Positions 1 through 12,130 of a stretch of 64,000 nt of DNA are shown one piece after another (position 1 is the first letter of the stretch; each line of letters opens with the position of its first letter). The notes under the pieces were generated by a model. It searched no databases. It had not been told where the DNA came from and was given only the letters and a program-made list of their open reading frames with translations. Position numbers and translations under genes: made by a program. The DNA comes from Haliclona indistincta (Eukaryota > Porifera > Demospongiae > Haplosclerida > Chalinidae), in NCBI GenBank assembly GCA_964017065.1, contig OZ024786.1:10917047-10981046 (forward strand), written 5' to 3'.

Positions 1-910
1 CAGTCGTTTATAACAATTACTAGAAACTTTTGTTTTAAGTTTTAGTAGTCATGAAAATAACCATGATAGATAGCGTGTATGAGATTAACATTCTAGCTAG
101 TAGTCATCAAGAAGCTAAATTCTTCATGAAACAGAGTGCCGAGTCTATTCTGTCTGCTGCAGTTCAGAGCAAGAAGGAATAGACTAGTCAGCATACACCA
201 ACAAGACTCAACGATAGTTGCGTCATAGATGTGTGCGTAGGAATTGACAAGATTAATTTTCGTATCTTGCTGTTTCTGAAGATGAAGTTTCGGTCAATGA
301 AGTGAATTGCTATTTAAATTGCTATTGTGTGTATCCATGCAACTTGCTAAATTGTTAAAAAAAAAGAAATCTCGTTAATCATTACAGTCATAGTCCAGTT
401 TGATCTGGTACTGTACTGGGGTTTCAGCATTAGTGAATTGGGTTCTCGCTCAGGCTCCATCTCTTGCTGAGTCTGAGCGAGCGCTTATAGCATTCCAGAG
501 TGCAATCTGAAGACCACAGACACGCTAGATTGGAATCTACAAGTTCATTTGTGGTTCACCACTACGAGCAGAAATTATCATTTTAGTGTATATTACTTCC
601 TCTCACGGCGTCGAAACAGAGTTCTGTGCCTAGGCTAAAGTGAGTGAGTTGAAGACGAGTCAGTGGTGAGCTCGATCTGTCACTACGGGCCGGGGCCGCA
701 TATAGACTGAATGTGAAATCATGTCGTCTATCTGAATTACCCATGGTGTCAATATTCGAACTCTTCAGTTGTAGCAATATGTAAATTGAAAAGCAGTTTT
801 CATAACTAACATAGACTACTTTGGCATCTAATCAAACCACATGTATGTACAAATGTGAGGGTTGGGCCCACGTCTACTATTAATGCTTTATTGTGTACAT
901 CTATCTACAG
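1..910 (+). promoter_or_regulatory. 5' flank of TM2-like copy 1, first exon lost
   Basis: This stretch matches the upstream regions of the TM2-like genes at 11125, 25349 and 30234. Near 640 the homologous block jumps from 'gcctaggct' straight to 'aaagtgagtgag', so the signal-peptide exon (about 65-70 bp in the other copies) is missing. The ETS-like CCGGAAGT sequence found upstream of the copies at 25349 and 30234 is also lost here (about 565-575). No complete gene is seen. The matching divergent adaptor gene would lie left of the window. Confidence 0.55.
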
Positions 911-1521
911 TGATACACCATCCTGTAACCAGGACAGTGACTGTTTTCCTCCGGGATTCTCTATTACTAGTACCATCCCCGCTTCCTTGGTAGACTGTCT
1001 CAACAATGGCGTCTGTACTTGCAGTCAGTGCTTTACTCATAATACAACAACAAACAAGTGTTTCATTGAGTACCCAACCTGCTACTACTATGATCCAAAT
1101 ACTGACACATGTGTGGATATGAGAAAGTCTCAACTGACAGCACTTTTACTTTCTCTCACACTCTCTGGTGTGGGAGCAGCCAACTATTACATTGGACAGA
1201 ATGTACTAGCAGGCACTCAGCTAGCTCTGTTGTTGCTAGTGATCGGTGGTGTCGCTGGTGGCCTTGGTCTGTTTTACTGTTCGATCTCTAAATTGGAATT
1301 CAAACAAGAAAAAAATATGGTAACTGATGTGGGCTTAGTGTTTACATAATCTACTTTAAATTTTACCTTTTAGAAATCCTTTATTTCTGCTTGCTCAATG
1401 GTGACTTCTAGCAACGCTTTCACTGCTAGCTATCGGTGTATGGTGGATTGTTGATGCTATCACCTTTGTCACTAACCAGCGCTTGGGAGGAGATGGCTGT
1501 CCACTGAGGCCAATCCTGTGA
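911..1521 (+). pseudogene. TM2-like membrane protein, copy 1 (5'-truncated, frameshifted)
   Basis: Exon 2 (911-1319) starts after a clear acceptor (ctatctacag) and ends at a gtaact donor; it encodes the cysteine-rich ectodomain and the first membrane segments. Exon 3 begins at 1374. A 17-nt deletion just after the Met-Val codons (near 1402) shifts the frame, so translation ends at TGA 1452-1454 instead of the ancestral stop at 1519-1521, removing the last membrane helix and the Trp-Trp-Ile-Val-Asp motif. The signal-peptide exon is absent upstream. I call it a pseudogene because two independent lesions affect essential parts; the intact paralogues at 11125, 25349 and 30234 show what is missing. 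Confidence 0.8.
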
Positions 1522-2000
1522 CAATCCACTGATTTCTAACTATTGTTTAGTATTATATATAATTATAATAATTAATGTTTTTTAAGAAAGCAGCATGATA
1601 ATATACAGAGTCGGGTAGTGTAGGAATGGCAATGGAGGCTATTTATATTAGCGTTTAAACGGTGATTCATACAGTGACGGCGATTCATCAGCTGGGCATG
1701 CAGTAGATAGACTACACCGCTCTTTCAAATCTGCTACGACAATCTTCCACGCAGAGCATGTGGTGACTGATAAATGATAATGGAAGATTGGCTTATTGCT
1801 ACTATAACATCTAGAACTATCAATGGGGTGAATATATAGGGACAGCCCAATTTTACTGAATAATTTTTTAATGTTCTGTGTACGTTTAATTCTCAACATT
1901 CAAATAATAACATTATCATAGCTCCAACAGCACTTGTTTTACTTTCAAAAATTTGCACATACATGTACATCAAAAGTAATGATAATAGAGCAAGCATAAA
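1522..2000. other. Convergent intergenic region
   Basis: AT-rich spacer between the 3' ends of TM2-like copy 1 (+) and adaptor copy A (-). Similar blocks (imperfect 'caatcttccacgcagagcatgtggtgattga') recur at about 12.3, 20.0, 26.5 and 31.4 kb, so it is part of the duplicated unit. I see no gene here. Confidence 0.6.
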
Positions 2001-4677
2001 TCACTTATAATACTTTGATGAGTGCACTGGATATCGAAAACATGCTAGTACTTCATGATCACCAATTGATACATAACTAGCTACAGTAGCACTATGCATC
2101 ACTAATGTCTTGATAGAGTCATATCTTTCTCTTGGTCCATCAAGTCTTAACCAATCACCATCTCTATAAACATGCAGACCGATCACCTTCCTCTGTAACC
2201 TGAAGAACAATTCAAAAGTACACATTGTATAATCTTTGATTACTGTGTATTGAGTACAGAGCAGCATTTTACCAATGGCATGGACTCAGGATCTCAGGAT
2301 AGAAACTAAAACACCAACAAAATCGGAAACGATAATTTTTGCTAGCAAGCAGAAAACATTAATAGTGATGGAGAATGCATTTTAATATGTAATATTAGTC
2401 AATAATAATAATTTTTGTGGCTAAGATGTAAATTCTAAGTGTAGGCACCTGATACTATTTGGTACTACTTACACAATATCCACTGTGAAAAGGTGATTGG
2501 GACCTGACAGGTCAGTTGCTCTCACTAGGAATGTCTCATCTATCCTCCCTCTCAGCAACCTCTCTGACTCCTCCTTACTGAGCTGTCTGCAGAGCCATGT
2601 GCTCTCATCATGGTGAGGGAAATGCTTGGGAAGTGATGCCACATCATTGAATGTGTAATACTGTGGAATTAAGATATTGCTTTGTGCTATGATACATAGT
2701 GTTTCCAAAGCATGTCTACCCAGCATGCATCGGGCATTATGGTATTCACATCATCGTGAATTTACTTGACACACTCACTGGTATGATAGTAGGAATATCT
2801 GATGGTAGGTTAGCAAGAGTATCTCTGCAGATAGTGAGAAGTGATAATCACGAGCAATATTACTGATAACTCACTTGTCAGGAAATAATGGATTGGTCAG
2901 TGTAACTGATGTTGTTCCTTGATTCATAACAAACCCTGTTCTTGAGAGAACTGCTACACACAGTGTTCAACTGATGTGTATTTTTCATTATTAAGAAATC
3001 CATAGTAGTGTCCTCTTTTGTAGATTGGTACATGCTCAACACTCCCATTGACACTGTACAAACAATAAACACCAGTTACCATGGTGACATGTACTACTCA
3101 CACAACACAAATATCATGTGTGTTGATTGATGATGATGATGGGTCAGAAACAGGTTCCCCACTTATCACTCTGACAAGAAAGGTTCCATCTGGTTTATAA
3201 GTCAAGATATATTCAGCCTTCTCTCCTGTGATTTGCCATAATGAGCTTGAGGGCTCACTCCGGGTATTTTGAAAACCATTATGTACTATACCATCATCAG
3301 TGACACCATCACTCACAACACTGGAGTGTGTCATACTCTTCATCCTGTCGCCACTATGATCATTGTCCTGGTATTCTGCAGTTAGTACGATAAAAGGTTA
3401 AAATATAGACAGTAAATAATTAGAATGTGCATCCAGTAAATAAATAATAGTGAGCAATACATAAAAACATCACCTTTCAACTTAAGTGCAATGGTTAGTT
3501 GAAGTACAAGATCTTTCACAAGTGATATCTGATGATCAAAATCTAAAGTGACACAGTATCTATGATAACATATCCTCACCTCATTCTGATCACTGGTGTC
3601 CACTACTGTAATGTCTCCTACCCTAAGGTAGGTGACACTGCTCTCCACCAGCCGCTCCCTGTTCTTCTGTGCTAGCCTCACTAGTTCGGTCATTAGATAC
3701 TGTGGAGCACAGCAGATTACCCGTACACTCCCTCCTCTGACCACCACAATGTGTATGTAGACACTTCTTTCATGGAACGCTTGTCTAAGAACACTTTGAA
3801 TATCGCTCAGTGTCTTATCGTCGGGATTCCATTCTAATTTGAATGCAATAGTAGTAGATGGAAGAAACACTATTGACTTAGCAGTGACAAAGGGTTTCAG
3901 CTCATTAATGATTTTCGTCATTTTTCTAGAACGGAAATCGTCTAAGTATTGGAAGTAGACTTCAATTTTGTCAGTTACAGCAGGGATTTTAAAGTGTTCT
4001 GCAACATTTTTGAGACGAGAACAACAGATGAAAGTTGAGTGGTTTTGTAGGACAAGCATGACATCAGAAATGCAGCTAGCATGGACAAGAGAAGCTTTTA
4101 TATCTGGATAATATGAAAGAAAATTTTTGAGGTTTTCTGCTGTTACCGATTCCTCCTTTTCAAACTCTTTTGCGACTTCAGCAAACAATCGAACAAACTG
4201 CCCTTGAAGATCTTCAAAATCTCCTTGATACACTTGAGGTATGAATGTTGACGTTTCTGTAGTGGTAGCAGCAGGAGCAGATGTAGTGGTTGTCAGAAGA
4301 ATGGGCTCCGAATTAGCTGCACTTACTTCAAAGTTACAAATTGTGAGAAATAAGCTAGTCTTACCTCTATTTAGCTCTTCTTTCATTTTTCTCGCTATAG
4401 GAACAGATGCAGGAAACTGCTCGAGAGTCTCAACAAGGATCCATATCTTTCCAGGATCGCCTCTAACAACCTTCCTCACTGTGCTCATGAGATCTGACTT
4501 CCTCTGAGCCAGTGAAGTGGACGCTAGTTCAGCCTCATCGAGCTGTCCCTCCGTCAACACGCCACCTTGCCACAACTTCCTGGCTACTACTGCAGGATCA
4601 AGCACTGTCTCGATTTCACTGTAAAATCGTCTCAAAACGTTCGACTCGTCATGATCAGCGGGTGGATCTGTTGCCAT
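2001..4677 (-). pseudogene. Adaptor copy A: CARD-like N terminus, central domain, two SH2 domains; frameshift in SH2-1
   Basis: Exons (minus, 5' to 3'): 4677-4365, 4316-3474, 3375-3102, 3053-2875, 2824-2779, 2660-2473, 2199-2001. Exon 1 starts at an ATG (MATDPPADHDES) and encodes about 100 residues resembling a CARD/death-fold six-helix bundle (ARKLWQGGVLTEGQLDEAE, then a Trp-Ile-Leu-Val-Glu-Thr-Leu-Glu helix). A 48-bp intron follows, then a Thr-rich linker and the central domain. The hinge exons of the other copies are replaced by one exon (3375-3102) that runs into the first SH2 half (FLVRV). In exon 3053-2875 an extra two bases in 'gctacacacagtg' (about 2957-2962) create an in-frame TAG inside SH2-1. 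The length is 179 instead of 177, confirming +2. The second SH2 (FLVRA) downstream is intact. A sequencing error could mimic this; otherwise the protein stops within SH2-1. Confidence 0.75.
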
Positions 4678-5942
4678 CTCTCACAAATCAGCTAGGAGCC
4701 ACACCCTTGTTTACATTTCTCTGACGCCCACAAATTCATATGCATAGTAAAAATATTATCCGCAAATAAAGCTATTCATAGAGCACAGTTATGGATGCAT
4801 TCTTCAGCATTTCTCACACTCGCATTATAGTTTAGCAAATTGCATGGACACACACAAAAATAGCAATGCATGCTAATACAAGGTGTGTACCCAAATGAAT
4901 AAACAAATTAATTAAGACATAATTATATTAAAATAATGTAGAATAGCATGAGTCTATAGATGCGAGAAAGAAAGAAGTCAGTAGACAAAGTATAGGTGAA
5001 TGGTTAGAAGAGGTCAGCCACGAATATAATAGTAGTAGAAAGGTAGAGTCAAAACATAGTTAGGTGAACAGGTCAGTAAACAAGAGAACAGTAGATTGAG
5101 CAAGAGGTCAACAAGTACAGCCTTAGCAAGAGGTCAACAAGTACAGTCTTAGTAGAGTTTATAAAGTGATGAGGGCAGGAACTTTCAATGAAGAGAAAGA
5201 ATTAGAATAAGAGATAGAAGTAGAGACAGAAATAGAGAGGCGTGAGAGAATGTTCGAGTAGAAGTGAGAGGGTTGGATAGAGGAGCAGGAGGAGTAGGAA
5301 GAAGAAATGGAAGGCGTCTCATGTGTGGCTTCCAAGGCAACGAATTAGACTCAGATTGACAAGGGGAAACCTGTTGCGGCGACTTAGAAGGACAAGAGAA
5401 AGGGGGAGTAGAGTGCTGGCTTTGAGGCAAGCCCGACAGCTAGGAGACCGACTGTGAGCAAAACTGGGCACGGGTGACCTGGAGGGTCACCCTTGCCCAG
5501 AACGGCTTCCTGGATGAGAGCGGCTTCCTAGATAAGGTAACTTTAATGGCTCGTGATGGAGCAAAGAAACTGCAGGTTAGAGGGCTGGAATTAGTGATTG
5601 TAACATTTGACAATCTTCTGCTGTCTCATATGAACAGGTTGTAAGCGACTTTGACATGACCTTCACTCGTTTTCACGTCAATGGAAAGAGAAAATGTACA
5701 TCACATGGTGATACTGCATACATGGTGATACTGATGTAGAGATACATGTACTTGGGACTTTTATTTTTGCAAGCATCATATCCCATCTTGTTCCTTTACT
5801 TTTACAAGCGTTATCCCTACATTTTTTAGTTTTTTTTATTAAAACTTTTTTACTTTACTTTAACATCTCAGTGACTGCAACACAATTCAACAAAATTAGC
5901 CAAGTTTCCCTTTCGTTTCTTACCTATGTTTATTTTGATTAG
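4678..5942. other. Intergenic region, low-complexity purine-rich stretch
   Basis: Between adaptor copy A and the nucleotidase remnant. Positions 4970-5440 are rich in AG-type simple sequence, with a short duplicated phrase 'agcaagaggtcaacaagtac' at about 5098-5140. No splice-supported coding sequence is seen. Unlike copies B, D, E and F, copy A has no TM2-like partner upstream. Confidence 0.5.
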
Positions 5943-6065
5943 GAGGATGATTTGCTGCAGACTTATCTTGAACTGTATGACATAGTTCTAACAGGAGACA
6001 AAGGACTAGAGTTCCCATGTGCTACTATTCAAGCTGTACTACAACATCACTCATGTTTACACTAA
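5943..6065 (+). pseudogene. Last exon of a cytosolic 5'-nucleotidase III-like gene (isolated)
   Basis: After a 'ttttgattag' acceptor this exon reads EDDLLQTYLELYDIVLTGDK, then ends about 20 residues later at TAA 6063-6065. The pattern Asp-Leu-Leu..Tyr..Tyr-Asp-Ile-Val-Leu matches the C-terminal segment of cytosolic 5'-nucleotidase III, a HAD-fold pyrimidine nucleotidase. The exon is open here, but no upstream exon lies in the same block; earlier exons occur only at 18757-19214 and 59424-59884. A second copy at 19409 is frameshifted. It is best explained as a duplication remnant. Confidence 0.7.
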
Positions 6066-6609
6066 CCAAACTTACTCATTATTGGTGAAAAATTGCTGTA
6101 CAATTGCTATCTGTATACTAAAACATTGTTTTATAGCCTCGTATGCAGGCACCTGGTACATGGCTAGGATACAAAAGTAATGGCACTATATATTGTCGAC
6201 CCAACCAGGGCTAATTGTAAAATGTATCCAACTGTTCAACAGCTATAGCAAAACCAGCCAATCACAAATGAAACCAGACAAGTACCGTAACCCTCGCACA
6301 TGCACCGAGGGTTATCAACCTAACTAACAATGGAAAGAGCCACAAACAATCTTCCATGCGCACGCAGAGCGCATATGTGGTGATTGACAATGGAAGATTG
6401 GTACTACAACCATATTGCTACTATAACTATACATGTAGAACTATCAATGGGGTGAATTTATATGGACAGTGAAGAATTTTTTTAATGGTCTGTGTACGTT
6501 AATTCTCAATAATTACTACATATCATACCACCTTAGTCCTACAGCATTTGTTTTTCATTTAAAAACTTATACATGTACAACAAAAGTAATGATAATAGAG
6601 CAAACAAAA
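6066..6609. other. Intergenic region with remnants
   Basis: Contains a possible terminal exon after 'cgtatgcag' at about 6146-6213 (reads GTWLGYKSNGTIYCRPNQG then stop), duplicated at about 19610-19680; I do not recognise it. A degenerate copy of the 'aaccctcg..cgagggtt' transposon hairpin lies near 6291-6316. No intact gene. Confidence 0.4.
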
Positions 6610-9600
6610 TCACTTATAATACTTTGATGAGTGCACTGGATATCGAAAATACAGTAGTACATCATGGTCACCAATTGATATAGGAGTTGCTGCAATGGCA
6701 CTACGTACCACTAATGTGTTGATAGAGTCATATCTTTCATCATAACCTTCAAGTCTTAACCAATTATCATCTCTATGAACTTCCAAACCGATCACCTTCC
6801 TCTGTAACCTGAAGAACAATTATCATCAATTTATTATTGTTCACGTCTTCAAGAGCATACACGTGTATACACCTTGATTACTGTGTGGGTATACATTTTC
6901 CAATGGCTGGACTCTAACAAAACACTAAAACAAAATTCTAACAAAATTCGAGAAACTAAAACACTAACAAAATTCGACAACGATAATTTATATGCTAGGA
7001 AGCAGAAAAAATTAATAGCGATATAGAACACACATTTATCATCACCATTTGTAATCAGACGATAATAATAACTTTTGTGGCCAAGATGTAAATTCTAAGT
7101 GTAGGCACCTGATACTGTTTGGTACTACTTACACAATATCCACTGTGAAAAGGTGATTGGGACCTGACAGGTCAGTTGCTCTCACTAGGAATGTCTCATC
7201 TATCCTCCCTCTCAGCAACCTCTCTGACTCCTCCTTACTGAGCTGTCTGCAGAGCCATGTGCTCTGATCGTGGTGAGGGTAATGCTTGGGAACTAGTGAT
7301 GCCACATCACTGAATGTGAACCGCTGTGAAATTAAGATATTGTTTGTACTATGATACATAATAGTGTTTCCAAAGCATGCCTACCCAGCATGCGTTGAGC
7401 ATTGTGGTATTCACATTGCGACACACACTCACTGGTATGACAGTAGGAATTTCTGATGGTAGGTTATCAAGAGTATATCTGCAGACAGCAAAAAATGATC
7501 TGCAACACAAACAACATTACAGATAGCTCACTTGTCAGGAAATAATTGATTGGTCAGTATAACTGATGTAGCTCCTTCATTAAGAACAATCCCAGTTCTT
7601 ACAAGATCAGCTACACAGTGTTCAACTGATGGGTATTCTTCATCATTGAGTGATCCATAGTAGAGTCCTCTTTTGTAGATTGATACAAGCTCAACCCTCC
7701 CATTCACACTGTACAAACAATAAACACCAGTTACCATGGTGACATGCACTACTCACACAACACAGATATCATGTGTGTTGATTGATGATGATGATGGATC
7801 AGTAACAGGTTCCCCACTTATCTCTCTCACAAGAAAGGTTCCATCTGGTTTATAAGTCAATATATACTCAGCCTCTTCTAACATGATCTGCCATATAGAG
7901 CTGGAGGGCTCACTCTGGGTATGTTGATAACCATTATGTACTATACCATCATCAGTAACACCATCACTCACAGCACTGGAGTGCGTCATTCTCTTCGTCA
8001 CATCCACAGCTGCTGTGGGCAGGAAACACTCATGACCCATGTGTACAGTATGACTGCAACACAGACACATACAATAGATTACCATACCTTGAGAATCAAG
8101 TCCACTCGACTTGTTCTGGGAATCTGCTGCAAAATTAATGATAAAGATACAATTACAGTACATGTAGCCAATAAACAAACTGCATCAGCTAGTTGTTGTA
8201 TACAAATTATTATGTCATTATAATGTGAGAACCTGCAGAAGTTCGAATTGTGATGGGGTTAGTCACAGATTCTTGAGGTTCTTGTGATCTGTCTATAGCC
8301 TGTTGAAAGAAGTACATGCACTACACTGCATGTAGTGTACATATTGCACTCACTTGAGCAGCAAGGCTGCTGTCACTTGAATGTACAAAAACTCTTCTGT
8401 CTTCCACAGAACTAAGTCTTCTATATCCATGATCATATTCTGTAGTTCGTGAAAAAATAAATATATACCAGCTACAAATGCAACACCATTATTAAAGTAC
8501 AGTGTATCATAACTAGTGTCAAACATACTTGTCTTTGCAACGTGTAACAAAATTACATGATGTAAAGGATAATGCATGCAATCTGCACAACATGCAAAAC
8601 TCGCAAAACATCACCTTTCAATTGAAGTGCAATGGTTAGTTGAAGTACAAGATCTTTCACAAGTGATATCTGATGATGAAAATCTAAAGTGACACAGTTT
8701 CTATGATAACATATCCTCACCTCATTCTGATCACTGGTGTCCACTACTATAGTGTCTCCTACCCTAAGGTAGGTGACACTGCTTTCCACCAGCAGCTCCT
8801 TGTTCTTTTGTGCTAGCCTCACTAGTTCGGTCATTAGATATTGTGGAGCACAGCAGATTACCCGTACGCTCCCTCCTTTAACCACTACGATATGGACATA
8901 GATACTCTGTTCCTCAAAGGCTTGTCGAAGAAGATCTTGTATATCAGAGAGTGTCCTCTCTGCTGGAGTCCAGCGTAATTTGAAGGTGATGGTTGTTGAA
9001 GAATTAAAACATACTGACTTGGCAGTGAGAAACGGTTTCATGTAGCCATGTTGTGTTAACTTTTGCTGACAAAATTGATTGACAATTTGGTAGTAGTTCT
9101 CAATTTTTTTAGTGATAGCAGAGACTTTGAATCTTCTAGCGATTCCTTTCAGATATGTGCAACATGTGAGAGATGAGTGTTTTTGTATTTTATCGATAAT
9201 ATCTGAGATAGTGTGAGCATTATCCAGTGAATCATTCATCTCTGGGATTCTGGAAACATATCGTTTTAATCGTTCAGGAGTGACTGATTCTTCTTTCTCT
9301 AATATCTCAGCTACTTCATCAAAGAGCTGAGCAAATTGATTCTGGATGTCTTCAAAATCTTCACGAAACTTTCCAGGTACTATGACCTGAGTTGATGTCT
9401 CTACAGAGAAGAGACTATTATGTAAATACTAAGTGCAAATGTAGATAGTACCTTGTGTATTAGCAGTAGATGCAGTAGTAGCCAGAGTTGATGTAGCTAG
9501 TGCAGTGACTGCAGGTGAGATGCATTCCTGTTGACCTAAATAATAAGAAAAGGTGATGTGCAGAAGTATTGGCAGGTGGGTAAGTTAACTGAATTATACA

Positions 9601-10443
9601 ATCATAATGCATAATGCATAATTCACTATAAAGTTTTAACGACATGTATCCTAGGTGCTGCTGCAATGAAAACAGCAGCATATAGTAACAATAAAGCCTA
9701 GTTCACAATGAGTCGCAGAGCTTTAGCGACGCGACCCTCGCGACGCGGCAAATGGTTCACAATACGTCGCAAAGCGAAGCGGCGCGGCAAAACGCATGTT
9801 TTTTTCTGCCGCGTGACGCGACGCGTGGATAGAACCTGGTTCTATTTCTCGCGTCGCGTCACGGCACAGTCATTGCGACTCATTGTGAACTAGGCTTAAT
9901 GATCAAGGAAAAACGTTCATCCACTCACTCATGCAGGCACCCAGGCTCAGTGGTGATGTTGTAATAAAAAACAACTATTTTGTACATCAGTGTCCTTTAC
10001 CTTTTTTTGAATTACATGCCCTCATATCAGCGAAAAAAATAACAATTATTGATCGAAATGAATTAAATCCCAAGTATCTATGTGCTCACAGTTCGCACAT
10101 TACCTGTGATTTGTAAAACTTGGTACTTCTCTCTCAGTCTAGCTGACAGTGTGCGTTGACCGATCTTCTCCAGAGCTGTTACAATGTCCCTCCATGAAGT
10201 AGATGGTGTTGAGTCAAGCCAATACTGTAGTAATTCAATTCTCCAATATTGTGTTCCCTCTTGTGGAGCAGATTGCCTGATCTCCTTTAGTTTACTGGGA
10301 GGCACTCTCAAAGCCACACCCAGAGAATACCAATCATTCATCGAGTGTAGGTCCTCCGTCAGCTGGTAGATGGTTGGTACTGGAATATTATACAAATATA
10401 AGGACTAGACTAAAAGAGTCATAGCTAGCTTACCGTCAGACAT
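6610..10443 (-). CDS. Adaptor copy B: death domain, central domain, tandem SH2 (intact)
   Basis: Twelve exons: 10443-10434, 10379-10104, 9535-9452, 9400-8615, 8439-8354, 8299-8233, 8126-8088, 8012-7757, 7708-7532, 7478-7433, 7323-7133, 6808-6610. The phases join to 2217 nt (738 aa). Residues 1-95 are a death-domain-like bundle (SLGVALRVPPSKLKEIR; LLQYWLDSTPSTSWRDIV). Residues 96-123 are a Thr/Ala linker. Residues 124-385 are a central domain I cannot name. Residues 386-489 are a Ser-rich hinge. SH2-1 is about 490-593 (FLVR Arg near 512) and SH2-2 about 632-735 (FLVR Arg near 657), ending RYPVHSSKYYK. Tandem SH2 domains suggest binding of doubly tyrosine-phosphorylated partners, and the death fold suggests homotypic assembly; the role is inferred to be a cytosolic signalling adaptor. 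The start is fixed by the 10-nt exon ATG TCT GAC G, conserved in D and F (E reads MSG). It is divergent from the TM2-like gene at 11125. D is a near-twin. Confidence 0.82.
9695..9896. mobile_element. 202-bp inverted-repeat MITE with TAA duplication (PIF/Harbinger-like)
   Basis: Terminal inverted repeats start AGCCTAGTTCACAATGAGTC and end with the reverse complement. The interior is GC-rich with many 'cgcg' steps. It is flanked by TAA on both sides. The paralogous intron in copy D (about 23515-23520) has the uninterrupted empty site 'caataatgatc'. A 3-bp TAA target duplication fits the TWA preference of PIF/Harbinger elements; the family call is inference. The element lies in the intron between the linker and death-domain exons of copy B. 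Confidence 0.8.
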
Positions 10444-11124
10444 AATCAGCGGTTTAGCGTTATATTGTTAAAAACAAAAGGGCGTAACTCGAACGTAATG
10501 ACGTAATGCTAAAATTCATGAGGGTGTGGCTCGTACTAAAACAAACTTTCTCTCGTTCTCCGTGCTGTCCACAGTCGTTTATAACAGATTACTAGAAACT
10601 TTTGTTTTAAGTCTAAGTAGTCATTCATCTTCAGTCTTTGAAGGTGAAGTTTTCAGTCAATGAAATGAATTGCTATTCAAATTGCTATTGTGTGTATCCA
10701 TGCAACTTGGTAAATTGTTACAAATGTATAAAAAATGAAATTTCGTTAATCATTACAGTCATGCAGTCATAGTCAAGTTATAGTCATAGTCGTATCTTGC
10801 TGTTTTTGAAGATGAAGTTTTATTCATGTTGTCAATGAAATCTCGCTAGTCATTCCATAGTCCAGTTTGATCTGGTACTGTTTTGGGGCTTCAGCATTAG
10901 TGAATTGAGTTCTCGCTCAGGCTCCATCTCTTCGCTGAGTCTGAGAGAGCGCGAATAGCATTCCAGAGTGCAATCTGAAGACCACAGACACGCTACATTG
11001 GAATCTACAAAGTTCATTTGTGGTTCACCACTACGACCAGGAAGTAGCGGAAATTATAATTTTAGTGTATATTACTTCCTCTCACGACGTCGAAGCAGAG
11101 TTCTGTGCCTAGGCTGTGTTCACG
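10444..11124. promoter_or_regulatory. Shared divergent promoter region, adaptor B / TM2-like copy 2
   Basis: 681 bp separate the two start codons, and the block is conserved in the three other pairs. It includes an imperfect hairpin, 'gctcaggctccatctcttcg' followed by 'ctgagtctgagag' (about 10916-10950), an ETS-like AGGAAGT at 11039-11045, a second inverted TTCC site near 11077 and 'cacgacgtcg' near 11084. The last three lie 40-90 bp upstream of the TM2-like ATG. Promoter function is inferred from position and conservation. Confidence 0.5.
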
Positions 11125-12130
11125 ATGATAGCTGTTCTTGCAGTACTCTGTTATATCGTGTGCCTCGCCGCCGCCGCTGGTCCGCATGAAAGGTGAGTGA
11201 GTTGAAGCTACGAGTCAGTGGTGAGCTCGATCTGTCACTATACGGGGCAGCATTACGTGTGTCTAAAAAGCCATATAGACTGAATGTACAATCATGTCAT
11301 TTACCTGAATTACCCGGCATGGTATCAAAATTCTAACTCTTCAGTTGAGCATTTTGGGTAAACCGGAAATCAATTTCATAACTAACATATAATTATACTA
11401 TACATTGGCATTTAATTAAACCACATTATGTACAAATGTGAGGGTTGGGCCCACGTCTACTATTGAATGCTTTATTGTGTACATCTATCTACAGTGATAC
11501 ACCATCCTGTAACAAGGACAGTGACTGTTTTCCTCCGGGATTCTCTATTACTAGTACCATCCCCGCTTCCTTGGTAGACTGTCTCAACAATGGCGTCTGT
11601 ACCTGCAGTCAGTGCTTTACTCATAATACAACAACAAACAAGTGTTTCATTGAGTACCCAACCTGCTACTACTATGATCCAAATACTGACACATGTGTGG
11701 ATATGAGAAAGTCTCAACTGACAGCACTTTTACTTTCTCTCACACTCTCTGGTGTTGGAGCAGCCAACTATTACATTGGACAGAATGTACTAGCAGGCAC
11801 TCAGCTAGCTCTGTTGTTGCTAGTGATCGGTGGTGTCGCTGGTGGGCTTGGTCTGTTTTACTGTTCAATCTCTAAATTGGAATTCAAACAAGAAAAAAAT
11901 ATGGTAACTCATGTGGGCTTACTGTTTATAATAGTTATAATCTACTTTAAATTTTGCCTTTTTAGAAATCATTTATTTCTGCTTGCTCAATGGTGAGCGC
12001 TGGGGCTGCTGCACTTCTAGCAACGCTGTCATTGCTAGCTATCGGTGTATGGTGGATTGTTGATGCTATCACCTTTGTCACTAACCAGCGCTTGGGAGGA
12101 GATGGCTGTCCACTGAGGCCAATCCTGTAA
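11125..12130 (+). CDS. TM2-like secreted/membrane protein, copy 2 (intact)
   Basis: Three exons: 11125-11192, 11495-11903, 11966-12130; the phases give 642 nt (213 aa). Exon 1 encodes a signal peptide (MIAVLAVLCYIVCLAAAAG). Exon 2 gives an ectodomain with nine cysteines and an Asn-Thr-Thr glycosylation site (about residues 23-96), then hydrophobic segments with Gly-Val-Gly-Ala-Ala-Asn-Tyr-Tyr-Ile-Gly, which resembles the first half of a TM2 domain (usual form G-G-x-G-x-x-x-F-Y-L-G). Exon 3 adds the last helix with GVWWIVDAITFVTNQRLGGD, matching the WW-x-x-D and terminal DG features of TM2 proteins. The start after the long 5' intron is preferred over the ATG at 11445 because an acceptor lies at 11491-11494 and the joined exon supplies a signal peptide. 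Its partner is unknown; divergent pairing with an SH2 adaptor hints at a receptor role. Confidence 0.82.

Noticed and set aside
855..911. ATG at 855 (and equivalents at 11445, 25650, 30536) as the start of the TM2-like protein
   Set aside because: A polypyrimidine-like tract and ctacag acceptor follow it, and the upstream exon with a signal peptide joins in phase, so this ATG is intronic.
888..1133. 81-residue antisense frame, repeated in all TM2-like copies
   Set aside because: It is the shadow of exon 2 on the opposite strand; it recurs only because the exon is conserved and has no splice or start context.
5185..5430. Pro/Ser/Leu-rich minus-strand frame
   Set aside because: It is a translation of a simple AG-rich stretch, with no splice context and no homologue in the other units.
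6146..6213. Possible terminal exon GTWLGYKSNGTIYC
   Set aside because: It is seen twice (also near 19610) but only within the same duplicated block; no adjoining exon or domain is recognised, so no gene is claimed.
9708..9893. Arg-rich 61-residue frame
   Set aside because: It lies entirely inside the MITE at 9695-9896 and reflects its CpG-rich interior.
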